From: Physella acuta
Lineage: Eukaryota; Mollusca; Gastropoda; Physidae
Assembly: GCF_028476545.1 (NCBI RefSeq)
Contig: NW_026733029.1
Location: forward strand, 39,871-103,870
Reading direction: 5' to 3'
Length of the DNA: 64,000 bases
The notes below the pieces were generated by a model. It made no database searches. It was not told the DNA's origin and saw only the letters and a program-made list of their open reading frames with translations. Numbering within the stretch: the first letter of the stretch is position 1; the number at the start of each line of letters is the position of its first letter. Below are positions 27,301 to 54,554 of this stretch, piece after piece. A program made the translations under genes and the position numbers.

Positions 27301-30300
27301 GAACTGGCCAATCCCTCGCCATCTTTGTTTGATATGCTGCTCTACTGCAGCTTCTGTAACATCAACTTCTCACTGATTTTGTTGAAAAATTTAATGGTAG
27401 GTGTAACATCCACTTCTCACTGATTTTGTTTGAAAAATTTAATGGTAGGTGTAACATCAACTTCTCACTGATTTTGTTTGAAAAATTTAATGGTAGGTGT
27501 AACATCAACTTCTCACTGATTTTGTTGAAAAATTTAATGGTAGGTGTAACATCCACTTCTCACTGATTTTGTTGAAAAATTTAATGGTAGGTGTAACATC
27601 CACTTCTCACTGATTTTGTTGAAAAATTTAATGGTAGGTGTAACATCCACTTCTCACTGATTTTGTTTGAAAAATTTAATGGTAGGTGTAACATCAACTT
27701 CTCACTGATTTTGTTGAAATATTTAATGGTAGGTGTAACATCCACTTCTGTCTGATTTTGTTGAAAAATTTAATGGTAGGTGTAACATCAACTTCTCACT
27801 GATTTTGTTGAAAAATTTAATGGTAGGTGTAACATCCACTTCTCACTGATTTTGTTGAAAAATTTAATGGTAGGTGTAACATCCACTTCTCACTGATTTT
27901 GTTGAAAAATTAAATGGTAGGTGTAACATCAACATCTCACTGATTATGTTGAAAAATTTAATAAGCTAATCTTGGTTCTAAAAAGATCACTCTTGTAATT
28001 ATAATTTATTGTGCTCAGCGGTATACTCTAATAAAAGATAGGATTTTACCTGTTCTGCTTGTTTAAACAAAAAAAAGGATGGGGGGTAATTTCCTAATAA
28101 AATTTGTATTTCATCTTTTAGCTTAAGACTTAAGAAAACTGTAATAAGAGGAGTATTGATGCTGTTTCTGTAGAGATTATTTCCTGACCTAGAACAATTG
28201 TTTACCTGCTAAGGTGTTTTAGGTTATTTTTTACCTGCTAAAAAAAAGTATTTTCTAGTAATTTTTTTACCTGTTTCTGTACTGTACAATCATCCATGTA
28301 CTATATTTTTTCTATTCCAGCTGCAGTATTCCAGTGTGGCCTCCAATGAGCTCAAGTCAATATTTGCTCTCCTCACAGAGTTACTGGTCAGTTGGTCAAT
28401 TGTTGGTCACATACCTTTAGTCATTGTAAACATATACCTGGCCTCTACGATGGATTGAACTAGATATTTTTCAACCACTCTTAAAGCAATTTAACAATGG
28501 TGAAAGTTGTGGAGGAAGTAGACCAAATGTTTGACTGTTTACTCTATCCAAAATGTGATTCTGAGAAATTAAAAATTTCTTATTTTTGCATCTTTATTCC
28601 AAGTATATTAAAATGCTAGAGAATTTAAATACCTAAAAACTTCCATCCCTACTATGTAAACAAAAAACAAAAAAATAGAGATTATTAATATACTAAAATT
28701 GAAATATTAGATCCCCTTTTCTTGTGTTAGCTGTAGCTCAGAATAGTGCAAGGTGCAAAATTACTTATTTTGTTGAGTAGGAAAACACGTGATCCCAATA
28801 TAATGTACAATTTACATGTGAAAGATGTATTAATTAACATTGATTGTGATAGATTTTTTATTGATATATATCAATCACACTAGGATTGTTGTTTATTATT
28901 TCAATTAGCCCCCATTTTTTTTTCTCTTTCTTGATCCCCTTGTTGAAATTCTTTTTGTTATTCAACAGGCACTTGAAGACTGTCTTCAGCCAACAAGGCT
29001 TCAGTATGTCCTTGATGGCATGGATGAAAATGGGAAGAAATATGAAGGACTCACAAGTATGTTCAAATATTTTTTTGTTTTGTTTCATTGGAAGAGAGAT
29101 GATTATGATTTTTATTGCTCTTTTTGTTGACTCTATCCATAAGGATAAATAAAACCGATGAATAGACCAAGTGTTAGATGAACCAATTAATAGACAACAT
29201 ATCAACAGCCACATTAATTAATCCTGAGTATTGCTTAAATGTGTGTAAAAATTGATCTTGATAAAATTTTCTAACAATTTTCTTGAACCCCCCCCCCCCC
29301 CTCCACCCCAAATTCCCTTGACCCCATGACCTTACAACACAGCTGTGATCAGGTTGAACCACGTGTCAGACAGCCGCAGGTCTTACCAGTGCATCAAGTT
29401 CCTTGTGGGCCTGATGAACAGGTCAGCCCTGGCTAAGGACCAGCTGCTCAAGACACCCTCCAAGTGGCAGTGGGCAGTGAACTGGCTCAGGAAGAAGGTG
29501 AGAGTTATCTGTCTTGCTCTGTCTATTGAAACAAAAAGTGATTGGATGGTGAAATTTGTGTGAACAAAGTTTTTTCTGATATCATGGGTCATGTGTATTT
29601 TTATGTTGGTGTTTCAGATGAACGATCATGGGTGGAGCTCTACTTCCTCTGCTAATCTGTCTAATGAGGATTCAAACCGCAAATCTTTCCAGAGGACGCA
29701 GAGTGCTCAGGTAATTTTCTTCTGGTGTCTTACCTTGACTGTGTCACCACTGGATGTCTTTTCTGAACTGTGTCACCACTAGGCATTTTTTAAAGCTGAC
29801 ATTAATAATAAGAATTTGATTGACCATAACATACTTTCGGTTGTCTGTTCTAGTATGTGACATTCATTAATGATAAGATTGATCATAAAATATGTTCTGT
29901 TGTCTTTTCTTGTCAGGGACATTAATGATAAGACTTTGATAATAAAATACTTTCTGTTGTCTGTTCTATTGCGTGACATTAATAATGAGACTTTGATTGA
30001 CCATAAAATGATGACTTTGATAATAAAATACTTTCTGTTGTCTGTTCTATTGCGTGACATTAATAATGAGACTTTGATTGACCATAAAATGATGACTTTG
30101 ATAATAAAATACTTTCTGTTGTCTGTTCTATTGCGTGACATTAATAATGAGACTTTGATTGACCATAAAATGATGACTTTGATAATAAAATACTTTCTGT
30201 TGTCTGTTCCAGTCCACTCTGCAAGAGGCCACAGCCCTCCTGACAGAGATGGAGAACCATGAATACAACAATAACAACGTCTCTTCAGCCTCTAGCGACA

Positions 30301-30476
30301 CTGACGTCGAGGTTAACGTCACTGGAGGTGACGTCAGTGTCACGGCTGTCATCAGTGGTGTGCCAGACAGCAGGGCTGGCGAGTCGACACTGACGAGACA
30401 GACGGGGGAACAAACATCTAGCAGCGGAGAGACCAGCACCCAGAGGACTGAGGAACAGCACATTGACATTGATTAG
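167..30476 (+). CDS. USP24: USP24, ubiquitin carboxyl-terminal hydrolase 24 (59 exons, 5' end off the window)
   Basis: Large cysteine protease of the C19 (USP) family that removes ubiquitin from proteins. Fifty-nine exons were placed by translating each one and matching it, in order, to vertebrate USP24 as remembered. Exon lengths sum to 7,611 bp, and all phases join into one frame ending in TAG at 30474-30476. That gives about 2,536 residues; human USP24 is about 2,620, and the missing part is mainly the N-terminal UBA region. Diagnostic matches include the Cys box [10 protein letters not shown], the stretch [26 protein letters not shown], the His box [11 protein letters not shown] and the C-terminal [12 protein letters not shown]. 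These favour USP24 over the related USP9X. No coding exon is broken. The start of the first exon is uncertain: an acceptor after base 129 also keeps the frame open. Exon coordinates are in the following entries. Confidence 0.96.
3870..8280 (+). CDS. USP24: USP24 exons 9-18 (scaffold region)
   Basis: Exons at 3870-3987, 4394-4497, 4876-4983, 5419-5514, 5969-6130, 6674-6760, 6857-7006, 7287-7418, 7563-7674 and 8063-8280. Recognisable pieces are [74 protein letters not shown] and [14 protein letters not shown], all collinear with vertebrate USP24. The acceptor of the 5419 exon has a poor pyrimidine tract (ctgaag) but is the only one giving the conserved frame. Between the 5969 and 6674 exons the vertebrate protein has extra residues; either they are absent here or I missed a small exon. 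The acceptor region of the last exon is duplicated upstream (see findings). Confidence 0.92.
7900..8100 (+). repeat. Tandem duplication of the acceptor region of USP24 exon 18
   Basis: Two diverged copies of about 90 bp. Each runs from taattataattagcc through tttctcta(a)g into ttttaYRTGnttttaaGTG. The true acceptor ends at 8062; the copy has an AG at 7969-7970 followed by a degraded version of the exon start. Confidence 0.75.
8508..11903 (+). CDS. USP24: USP24 exons 19-27, including the ubiquitin-like segment
   Basis: Exons at 8508-8561, 8929-9041, 9354-9531, 9775-9873, 10193-10336, 10665-10766, 10957-10998, 11477-11562 and 11819-11903. The exons at 9354, 9775 and 10193 encode [14 protein letters not shown], then [15 protein letters not shown] and [19 protein letters not shown]. 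This corresponds to the internal ubiquitin-like fold of USP24. A serine/threonine-rich linker follows, then [19 protein letters not shown] and [16 protein letters not shown]. The donor after 9041 and the acceptor before 10665 are embedded in degenerate tandem repeats. Confidence 0.92.
9030..9190 (+). repeat. Tandem repeat spanning the donor of USP24 exon 20
   Basis: Three to four degenerate copies of about 47 bp. The unit begins with exon-like ttaccctccaagtaag and continues ttgactgcttgacaRatacc. The first copy holds the real exon end and donor (9041/9042). Later copies keep gagta or gagtg at the same place. Confidence 0.7.
10420..10664 (+). repeat. Degenerate tandem repeat ending at the acceptor of USP24 exon 24
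   Basis: About four diverged copies of a roughly 50-65 bp unit containing accaaactgtgttatc and tactgctctcacatctgtt. The last copy supplies the real acceptor (tactgctctcacag, exon from 10665). Confidence 0.55.
11981..12276 (+). repeat. 20-bp minisatellite in USP24 intron 27
   Basis: About 15 copies of cttcagtcattgtctggaaa with variants gactggaaac and ggcaggaagc. Variant units are ordered in runs, suggesting local expansion. It lies about 80 bp after the donor at 11903. Confidence 0.9.
12390..17986 (+). CDS. USP24: USP24 exons 28-37 (region before the protease domain)
   Basis: Exons at 12390-12563, 13421-13614, 14059-14158, 14323-14482, 14928-15083, 15668-15908, 16367-16428, 16696-16881, 17451-17565 and 17845-17986. 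Conserved segments include [61 protein letters not shown] and [14 protein letters not shown]. The first of these exons has a tandem tagcag acceptor (NAGNAG type), so one glutamine could be optionally included. The intron at 12564-13420 holds a plus-oriented SINE copy near 13.2-13.35 kb. Base composition rises in GC in the 14-17 kb exons, as expected for coding sequence. Confidence 0.92.
13195..13350 (+). mobile_element. SINE family 2 copy (partial)
   Basis: Shares the body ccacccagctctgatgggta, ttagggaaagtaaaggcggc, then tgggcataaagctgacc with the copies at 17.0, 33.2, 56.3 and 61.3 kb, which are inverted relative to this one. It lies in a USP24 intron. The tRNA-like head is not clear in this copy. 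Confidence 0.7.
14560..14700 (+). repeat. Degenerate 18-20 bp tandem repeat
   Basis: About seven copies around ttcaccattaaatgtataa in a USP24 intron, strongly diverged. Confidence 0.6.
15088..15205 (+). repeat. 22-bp minisatellite just after a USP24 donor
   Basis: Five copies of tggttacactgccccatttgtcg-like units starting within 10 bp of the exon 32 donor (15084). Confidence 0.85.
17036..17260 (-). mobile_element. SINE family 2, tRNA-derived, minus orientation
   Basis: Read on the minus strand: a tRNA-like head (tgcttggtcaggtagac as A-box region, gttttaagttcggatccc as B-box region), then a body (agctctgatgggtacctgac, gggaaagtaaaggcagctg, ggcatagcgctgac), ending ctacttcacctgcccc. It is the most complete copy in the window. 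No clear target-site duplication seen. Confidence 0.75.
18266..22787 (+). CDS. USP24: USP24 exons 38-45: C19 protease domain
   Basis: Exons at 18266-18426, 18841-19021, 20311-20393, 20607-20745, 21012-21131, 21459-21736, 22403-22542 and 22652-22787. The Cys box GGATCYMN places the nucleophile codon at 18332-18334. Zinc-finger cysteines appear as CKDCPHR at the end of the 20311 exon and CEKCGEK in the 20607 exon. The catalytic His is in NAGHYYSF, codon 21708-21710, and the third catalytic residue is expected in KWFKFNDT at the start of the 22403 exon. The domain ends with [12 protein letters not shown]. All expected catalytic and zinc-binding residues are present, so the enzyme should be active. 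A 74-residue acidic/serine-rich insert lies between [12 protein letters not shown] and [13 protein letters not shown], in the place of the variable insert of vertebrate USP24. Confidence 0.96.
19055..19128 (+). repeat. 19-bp tandem repeat after USP24 exon 39
   Basis: Three copies of tgtaatgcttgtggtctgg, each followed by tatgtaa, so that ggtatgtaa donor-like sequence recurs 50-100 bp after the real donor (19022). Confidence 0.75.
19152..19488. mobile_element. Non-autonomous hAT-type DNA transposon (MITE), 337 bp
   Basis: Ends are inverted repeats (caggggtcggc at the left, gacgacccctg at the right), typical of hAT elements. It is flanked by a perfect 8-bp target-site duplication, gtttagtg, at 19144-19151 and 19489-19496. 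No coding sequence. It sits in the USP24 intron inside the protease-domain region. The perfect duplication suggests a fairly recent insertion. Confidence 0.9.
20838..21020 (+). repeat. Tandem duplication of the acceptor of USP24 exon 42
   Basis: Two near-identical copies of about 90 bp, each running from ttttggtagactgttaaat to the acceptor tttgattccag and the first exon bases agaaacaca. The decoy acceptor ends at 20919 and the real one at 21011. Confidence 0.9.
23206..23431 (+). repeat. 32-bp minisatellite running into the acceptor of USP24 exon 46
   Basis: About seven copies of tctataaaaagtattttcc followed by ttctatcaagagc. The final copy reads ttctatccag and is the real acceptor, with the exon from 23432. 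Confidence 0.85.
23432..30476 (+). CDS. USP24: USP24 exons 46-59 (C-terminal region)
   Basis: Exons at 23432-23633, 24422-24525, 24870-24983, 25309-25408, 25760-25879, 26366-26446, 26670-26778, 26991-27109, 27283-27396, 28321-28386, 28969-29056, 29343-29497, 29618-29710 and 30213-30476. Collinear USP24 segments include [95 protein letters not shown] and [12 protein letters not shown]. The final exon encodes a low-complexity serine/threonine/glutamate tail ending EEQHIDID. The introns around this group contain the densest minisatellites in the window, several of which copy splice sites. Confidence 0.93.
23738..24127 (+). mobile_element. Dimeric tRNA-derived SINE, 390 bp, with perfect target-site duplication
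   Basis: The first unit has an A-box-like gtggtcgagtcgttagagc and a B-box-like gagttcgaaccctctggc. A second, diverged head (gtcggcaaagctcatggttg, gagttcaaaccctctggc) follows about 240 bp on, and the element ends in a gaagaagaagaa tail. It is flanked by an 11-bp duplication, gactactttct, at 23727-23737 and 24128-24138. It lies in a USP24 intron on the sense strand. Confidence 0.9.
24231..24409 (+). repeat. About 30-bp minisatellite before the acceptor of USP24 exon 47
   Basis: Six copies around tgactgatgtttgttaactt followed by tctgactatat. The array stops about 12 bp before the acceptor ccttctcag (24421). Confidence 0.85.
25642..25790 (+). repeat. 54-bp triplication of the acceptor of USP24 exon 50
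   Basis: Three copies, each with ctatttttag (the first reads ttatttttag) followed by the exon start actcaccacaacctgaa. AG-terminated acceptors precede 25652, 25706 and 25760, spaced exactly 54 bp. Only the last continues into the conserved exon; the others read into an in-frame TAA. Confidence 0.92.
25905..26340 (+). repeat. About 58-bp minisatellite in a USP24 intron
   Basis: Seven copies around cagtacaaagctttgataat followed by attcacagttaatgatttta and tgactgttcctact. It begins about 25 bp after the donor at 25880 and ends about 25 bp before the next acceptor, filling the intron. Confidence 0.9.
27356..27962 (+). repeat. 47/48-bp array of 13 copies of an exon end, 12 with its donor (USP24 exon 54)
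   Basis: The unit is aacatcaacttctcactgat plus tttgttgaaaaatttaatg|gtaggtgt. The first copy contains the coding exon end [13 protein letters not shown] and its donor at 27397. Identical ATG|GTAGGT sites recur at 27445, 27493, 27540, 27587, 27634, 27682, 27729, 27776, 27823, 27870 and 27917. The thirteenth copy has lost the donor. Confidence 0.95.
29850..30212 (+). repeat. About 80-bp tandem repeat ending at the acceptor of the last USP24 exon
   Basis: Units contain ttgaccataaaatgatgact, ttgataataaaatactttct and gttgtctgttctattgcgtg. The final copy ends ctgttgtctgttccag and is the true acceptor (exon from 30213). Earlier copies carry other acceptor-like endings (tctag at 29853, tgtcag at 29916). 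Confidence 0.85.
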
Positions 30477-30751
30477 CTGCAGGACTGTGCTGGCTCTTCC
30501 ATCTAGTGCTACCTCCATCTGCTGGGTGCTTATGCAATATTCAGACCCATTTTATAAGCTGAAAACATTTCTGTGTTTGTGTATACCTGATAAAAAGCCA
30601 ATTTAAATTTGATTACTTCCTGAGCTTGCAAAAGTAATTTTTTGCAAAATGTGAAAAAAATGAAAGAAAACTACAGATGCAAATGAATTTTATAAACGAA
30701 TGAAAAAGAAGAAATGGAAAAAAAATTAAGTCTGTGATGTTCACTCATTAG

Positions 30752-31060
30752 AGTGGTAGTACAGAGCTGTCAGGCTTGGTCATATGTCTGGCTTGGCCAG
30801 ATGTCAGCCATTATCAGATGTCAGGCTATGCCAGATGTCAGGCTTGGTCATATGTCAGGCTTGGCCAAATGTCAGGCTTGGGCTGATGTCAGACAGCCAG
30901 ATGTCAGGCTTAGCCAGATGTCAAGCTTGGGCTGATGTCAGCCATTCTCAGATGTCAGGCTATGCCAGATAACAGGCTTGGCCAGATGTCAGGCTTGGTC
31001 ATGTCAGGCTTGGCCAGATGTCAGGCTTGGCCAGATGTCAGGCTTGGCCAAATGTCAGGA
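30752..31060 (+). repeat. 17-bp minisatellite in the USP24 3' UTR
   Basis: About 18 copies of ggcttggccagatgtca, each with a self-complementary tggcca core in most copies. It would be transcribed in the mature mRNA. Confidence 0.88.
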
Positions 31061-32264
31061 TTGACTAGCTATTTCTACTTCAAGCAAGGTGAAATAGCTG
31101 GACTTCTATTTGTGAAGCTTGAAACGACAAGAAAATATTTTTTCAAATGTAATCATTTTTTTTTTAGAACTGAGAAATAACTTGCCTTCATGGACATACT
31201 TCTCACAATTATTTTCACCTAATTTTATGCAAGATTTTGTATTGATCATTTGATGTACATACAATGTTGTCTTGCAGAACTGGATGAATATTTTTTTAAA
31301 CTCTAAATGTTGGTTTTGTTTAAACCTAAATAATTTTGTTTTCATTGCAATAAGCCTTAAGCTGTTTTTTTTTTAATTACTTGATTTTTATGTATTTAAA
31401 ACCTGGCAATATGTGAGAGTTCTTGTTATTGTTTTGTTCTTTGTACAATATCATTGCCAGATTTTTAGAAAAATTCATTTAAAACTGCTGTTTAGTGGGT
31501 TATTTTTTGTTTGTTTTGTACATGAATGGAATTCAAACATAAGATTGATATTTGAAGCAAGTGATTAATAAATTTTTAGCTTGAAATAATACTTGGGAAA
31601 GATAATCTTTGATTTAATATCAGATTGAATTTTTACATACTTCTCTGTTATGTAAATATGTGTGAGTACCTAGCGAGGATAAACCAATATTTTTAAAGAA
31701 TAGTTACCACGGCAACTAAGTCCAGCTGTCTGTACTGTCTGATGATGTTGCAAGCAAAGGAAAAATGTCTAGTAATAGTGGGCCCTTGGCCTTTTTTTTT
31801 GTATTGACTTTCTAGGAACAAATTTAAAATTGTTATTGGCCTAAACTTTTGTTTTAGACTACAAGTAAGTGCTAGTCTACTGGTTGGCAGTCAGTGTGCC
31901 CCCCCCCCCCCCCCCCCCACAATGCAGCTTTCTTTTAAATGCAGCACACATCAGGTAAAAGTCTATTCAACTGTACATACATAACGTTTTCTTGTATTTT
32001 CTACAATTTATAAAGTATTGGAATTAAAATATGCTTCACTGTGTTTTTTTTTTTAGTATTGTTTTAGCAGAAATAATTTAAACTGCTCTTTACTTGAAAA
32101 CTGGTGGCCAATGGATGATCTAGTATTAAAGTCATCTAAAAATTGTATTAAGTTTAAATAACCTAACTATAATAACACACAGTACTCTTCATAGCAGTTT
32201 ATTAGTTGTCTTCAATAGATAGCTTGAGCTGTTTCAAAGGTCTTCAATGGGAGTCTTGATTGTT

Positions 32265-32470
32265 ACTCTCCAGGACATTTTAGATGTGCTCCAAAATGTT
32301 AACATTTTAGTTGTGCTCCAAAAGTTAACATTTTAGATGTGCTCCAAAATGTTAACATTTTAGATGTGCCTCCTGAGATTAACTTTCAAGACATTTCAAT
32401 TGGCTAACTTTCTATATGTCTCCAAAAGTTATTAGATGTGCCTCAGAACTCACAAGTTAGCATTTTAGAT
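32265..32470 (+). repeat. Degenerate 25-30 bp repeat
   Basis: About six copies around acattttagatgtgctccaa in the USP24 downstream region. Confidence 0.65.
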
Positions 32471-33189
32471 ACTCTTTTAGTTTAACTTCAAAAATATTAA
32501 CAACTTTCTACTTTGTCCTCAAACTTACTTCTAAGCTTAGCAATCTGTACACAACTGTATCTGAAATTTTCTTCTAAATTGTAAATATATCCTTGGAAAT
32601 TGTTTTAATGTTTTAGTTGCTTACATATATTAAAATGCCTTTGAATGCAAATTTAAAAAAGATAATTTCCTAGGTTAAGAAGAGGGGTGGAGATATTTTG
32701 AATTACTTAATTGTAAAAATATATAGGATTTTTTTTTTTTGCTGTATATATTTTTGATCATGCTTCATTGCTTCAAATAAAATTCATCTCTAGAGTGAGT
32801 ATGTACAAAAGACAATTTTTTTAAAAAAAGCTGATTTGTATTGTATTACATTTGAGTTGTATTTGTAAAACAATGCTGTGATGCTGAAACCACTAGCATA
32901 ATATCCTCTAGTGTCCAGAGTTCATTGTACAAACTGCAGATTGATTTTAACAGAAGCATACTTCAGTCTTGAAATAAACATTTTTTAAATTATAAAAATG
33001 GTTTCTTCTGATAAAAAAAATAATTAACTTCTTGTCCTTTCTTTTTCATCATGTATTTTATAGTTGGCTGAGACTTGGAAAAAAAATAGTTGCCAACCCG
33101 ATTTAGTCCTTGGGTGTTTTATTTTATATTGGATTCCTCTTGTTCTGGTATACTCTGGTTTAAGTGTGTGATACACATTTGAAGTATCA

Positions 33190-33350
33190 AATTCATAGTA
33201 TGGTCAACATTATGCTAATGCCAAGCCGACTTGACTTTTGCAAAAGTAAGTTAGGTACCTGTCAGAGCGGAGACATTCTACTGACTTGAATCCTGATTCG
33301 AACTCAAGACTTTTGGGTTAGCAGTCACATATCTTTGAGGACTGACTAAA
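33190..33350 (-). mobile_element. SINE family 2 copy, minus orientation
   Basis: On the minus strand it has the head actgctaacccaaaagtctt, gagttcgaatcaggatt and the body gctctgacaggtacctaac. It matches the 17.0 kb copy. The 3' part is diverged. Confidence 0.7.
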
Positions 33351-33404
33351 AAAAAAATGTACAGATGAATTTTACTGTATGATCTTGGAGTAGCAAGAAA
33401 TAAA

Positions 33405-36400
33405 CTAGCATCTTCATGTATATCAATTTTAAAGAATCTGATTTAAAATATATTAAAATCATTCACTTAACCGAATAAAATACAAGAACTGCTCAAGTAA
33501 TCTGTCACTAGAGGTAGATCTGGCAATGCTCTTACTAAAAACAGCTCACTTAAATTTATCCAGTAATAAAGGATATCTTTAAATCTATCAGTTTTCCAGC
33601 CACACAAACACGATTGAAGTTTACTCGGCAATTTGCTACATTGCAATCTCACATGCATCACTTGTTGCATGATTATAAAATGGTTTTTTCAAAGATTGAA
33701 GGAAGCCACATAACTGAGTGTCCAGTTTGAGCAATGTTCAGTTTAAATTCACAACACCAAAGCCTTACAATGGCTTTTTGCGGAAAAGGTAAATTTTACT
33801 TCAAGAAAGAACAAACTGGTTTTTACACTTGCGTGAAATCATTAGTGAATCCGTTCTGCTAAATGAGGAACTTTTTGACACCCAGCCTTCCAGTGAGTTC
33901 TTTAGGGGTGCACCATATCCTACAGAATTAATGTTAGATCCAGCAGTTCCCATAAGTATTGATACAACTTAATAATAATAGGCACAACATATCCTAATTA
34001 TTGAACCTCCATATTATTCCTGGCCTGTAACACAGTACTGTGGTATTTTAGCCAAGCACATAGGGCCTAGCTTGTACAAATTTAGGTGGAATTTTATTGG
34101 GTGTCAAAAAATAGAGTGTTCATAATTAGAACATAACTTTGTAGCTTAACTCTTTTTGTATTGATATATATATATTTTTTTTCATTATGATTTAATACAG
34201 CTTAGCACATAGGGAATTTCAGCTGCTTGTTTCACACCTCAAATCTCTGAATGTAAAAAAGTCATTTTAGGCCAGAAGCTACAACACCAAAACAAACACA
34301 CAAAAGTGGAGAAAATCTAGACAACAAATGATGACTTGTTTTATTTAATCAAATGACATCAAATGACATCAGATGACATTAGATCTAACCAAACACAATT
34401 CCAAATTTAAAGCTAAAACATTTGTGAAAGTGAAGAGAAAATGTGCCCATAAATTACCAGACAATTTTAGAATTTAAGTCCATTTGTCCTTTTATTTTTC
34501 TTTAAAAAGGGGAGGGAACTACATCAGATAAATGTGCCAATACAAAGATCAAACAGTTTTACATAACAGAAATTACTGTAGTCAGTAGAAGTGTGTATGA
34601 ACATACACACATTTATATACATACATGTATGTAAACAGAAAATTGTTTAATATGCAAAACTGTTCATTTAGTTGTTTTTATGTATTTCTAAACTAAACAA
34701 ATAGGGAACATGGTAACTGTACATGTGCCTCCAAATCATGCTGGTGTGGGACTGGATAATAAGCCAACCCATGTTCCCATGTTAGTTGTTCCAAACTTGC
34801 ATCAGATATTCTAACTAAAACAGTAAAATAATGTTGCAGTTGCATGCTATTGTTTAGTAGTCACAAAACACTTGGGTTCCAAAAGCTAAAACAAGAGAAA
34901 TGTTACACGTCTCACAGGCACCCACATTAGAACAATGCTGCATCAGTACTGTTTTCATCCGAGACTTGTTTAGTTCTGGGTAGACACACTAGTTTTAAAA
35001 GCAGGTAAAAAAAAAATTTGGGCAATCAAAAAAATTCCATGCAGCCAAAAAATCCTGCTATTATATTGGATGCATATGATAAATAACCTCTTGTTACATT
35101 CATACAGCGAGGTGAAACCATGGAGAAAAAAAAAGTTTTGAAAAAATATTTAGATCAAATACATGAGAATAGAAAAAAAAAAGGATGACTGAATATGAAC
35201 ACTGACTAAACAATTAGTGGTGCAAGTTTAGCAAATAGAATCACATGATAATAGCAGGAAAAGTGAAATACAGTCAGACATATCTAAAGAGTTGCTTCAC
35301 TGATAGATGCTTTAAAAAATGGTTGGCCATTTTTCTTATATATATTACACATACCTCTTTTGTTTATTAGAAATCTGTACAGACGTAAACCTATAAAATA
35401 TTTCATAGGTTGTTTTTTTGTTGTTGAATACATGCACACAGAATCATTCAACTGACAAACAGGACATCCCACATGAGCACAGTTCTAATGTAAACCATAA
35501 CCACTCAACATTATGGTATACACTAGAACACATCCACTCTATCACTATTTAAATCTTGACCAGAAAATAGTGGACAGCAGGTATTCATTTCATGTAGAGC
35601 ATCCCTGATAACTAGGAACACATTTTTAAAAATCTCAATCAAGAAAAATAATTTTCTTTTAAATTTCGACCAATTTGAGCAGGTAGCAAATAAATAAAAA
35701 AACGCATAACAAACTTTAAAAAAAAAAGACTGGTTTAACAGAATTGAAAATACTGCACTGATCAAATTATACTATACCCTACTTTCACCCTCAACAAGCA
35801 TAGGCAATGATGAGGGAAACTGAAAAAACAAAAACTATCAAAGGAAACAAAACAAAGTTGCTTGTCACAGACTGGTTCATGTGTTAGACAAGTCAATGAC
35901 TGAACAAGTGAAATTGTCGTGGTGTCAGTCACCTCTAGCCCTAAACCAATTTGTCCATCTGTTGTATTGTTATGTCTGTTAAGTCTACCTGGTAAAGCAC
36001 AGCCATGCAACAACGTCTAGCTGACCAAACAAGCGCCATTAGAGCTCTAGATACAGCACATTTATTCAGTGTTTTGCACTTTCAATCAACCACAGTTATT
36101 TCCACTTAGAAGGCAGTGGGTAGAAATATAAATCCATTAGAACTGAAAACTCCACAGCTAGTTTTGTGTACCAGCCACTGGGAAGAGTGCTTTAAAAAGC
36201 CCAGCCTGTCTATCCAGTCTACTCTCCCTCTAGCTAGAGCTGGGCTTGGAACTGGCTCCACACACAAAGAAGACAACCGCCACACAGAAAACACATTCCA
36301 ACTAGTGATGAACAAAGAAAATATTTCCAGCCCTGAAACAGGTGTATACCACCAGGCTGCCATTATTGTACAGTCCAGAGATTTCTAATGGGAACTGTGG

Positions 36401-36440
36401 TGGTCATGTAATCCTGCTCAGCCACAACAAAAATAACACA
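33405..36440. other. Intergenic region between convergent genes, including the PKA 3' UTR
   Basis: USP24 and the PKA gene end towards each other here. Reverse-strand AATAAA signals (TTTATT on +) occur at 36061-36066, 34491-34496 and 34340-34345 and could terminate the PKA transcript. No conserved coding sequence is visible on either strand. The open frames near 36.1-36.4 kb are not conserved and overlap the PKA 3' UTR. Confidence 0.5.

Positions 36441-54554
<18,114 letters not shown>

Larger units (their letters stand above)
30477..32978 (+). other. USP24: USP24 3' UTR (end estimated)
   Basis: Non-coding sequence after the USP24 stop. AATAAA hexamers on the + strand lie at 31567-31572, 32776-32781, 32973-32978 and 33399-33404; which is used cannot be told from sequence. 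The stretch contains a 17-bp minisatellite (30752-31060), a C run at 31902-31918 and a shorter repeat at 32265-32470. Beyond about 33.4 kb I see no gene until the PKA stop at 36441. Confidence 0.5.

Noticed and set aside
27362-27556. Minus-strand frame with repeated [15 protein letters not shown]
   Set aside because: Antisense translation of the donor array.
29779-30262. Open frames on both strands around 29.8-30.2 kb
   Set aside because: They derive from the roughly 80-bp repeat before the last USP24 exon. The only supported coding here is the exon from 30213.
30128-30518. Minus-strand frames opposite the last USP24 exon
   Set aside because: Shadow of the GC-richer sense exon; no start context, splice signals or recognisable protein.
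36106-36388. Open frames on both strands near 36.1-36.4 kb
   Set aside because: They lie in the PKA 3' UTR and show no conserved motif.
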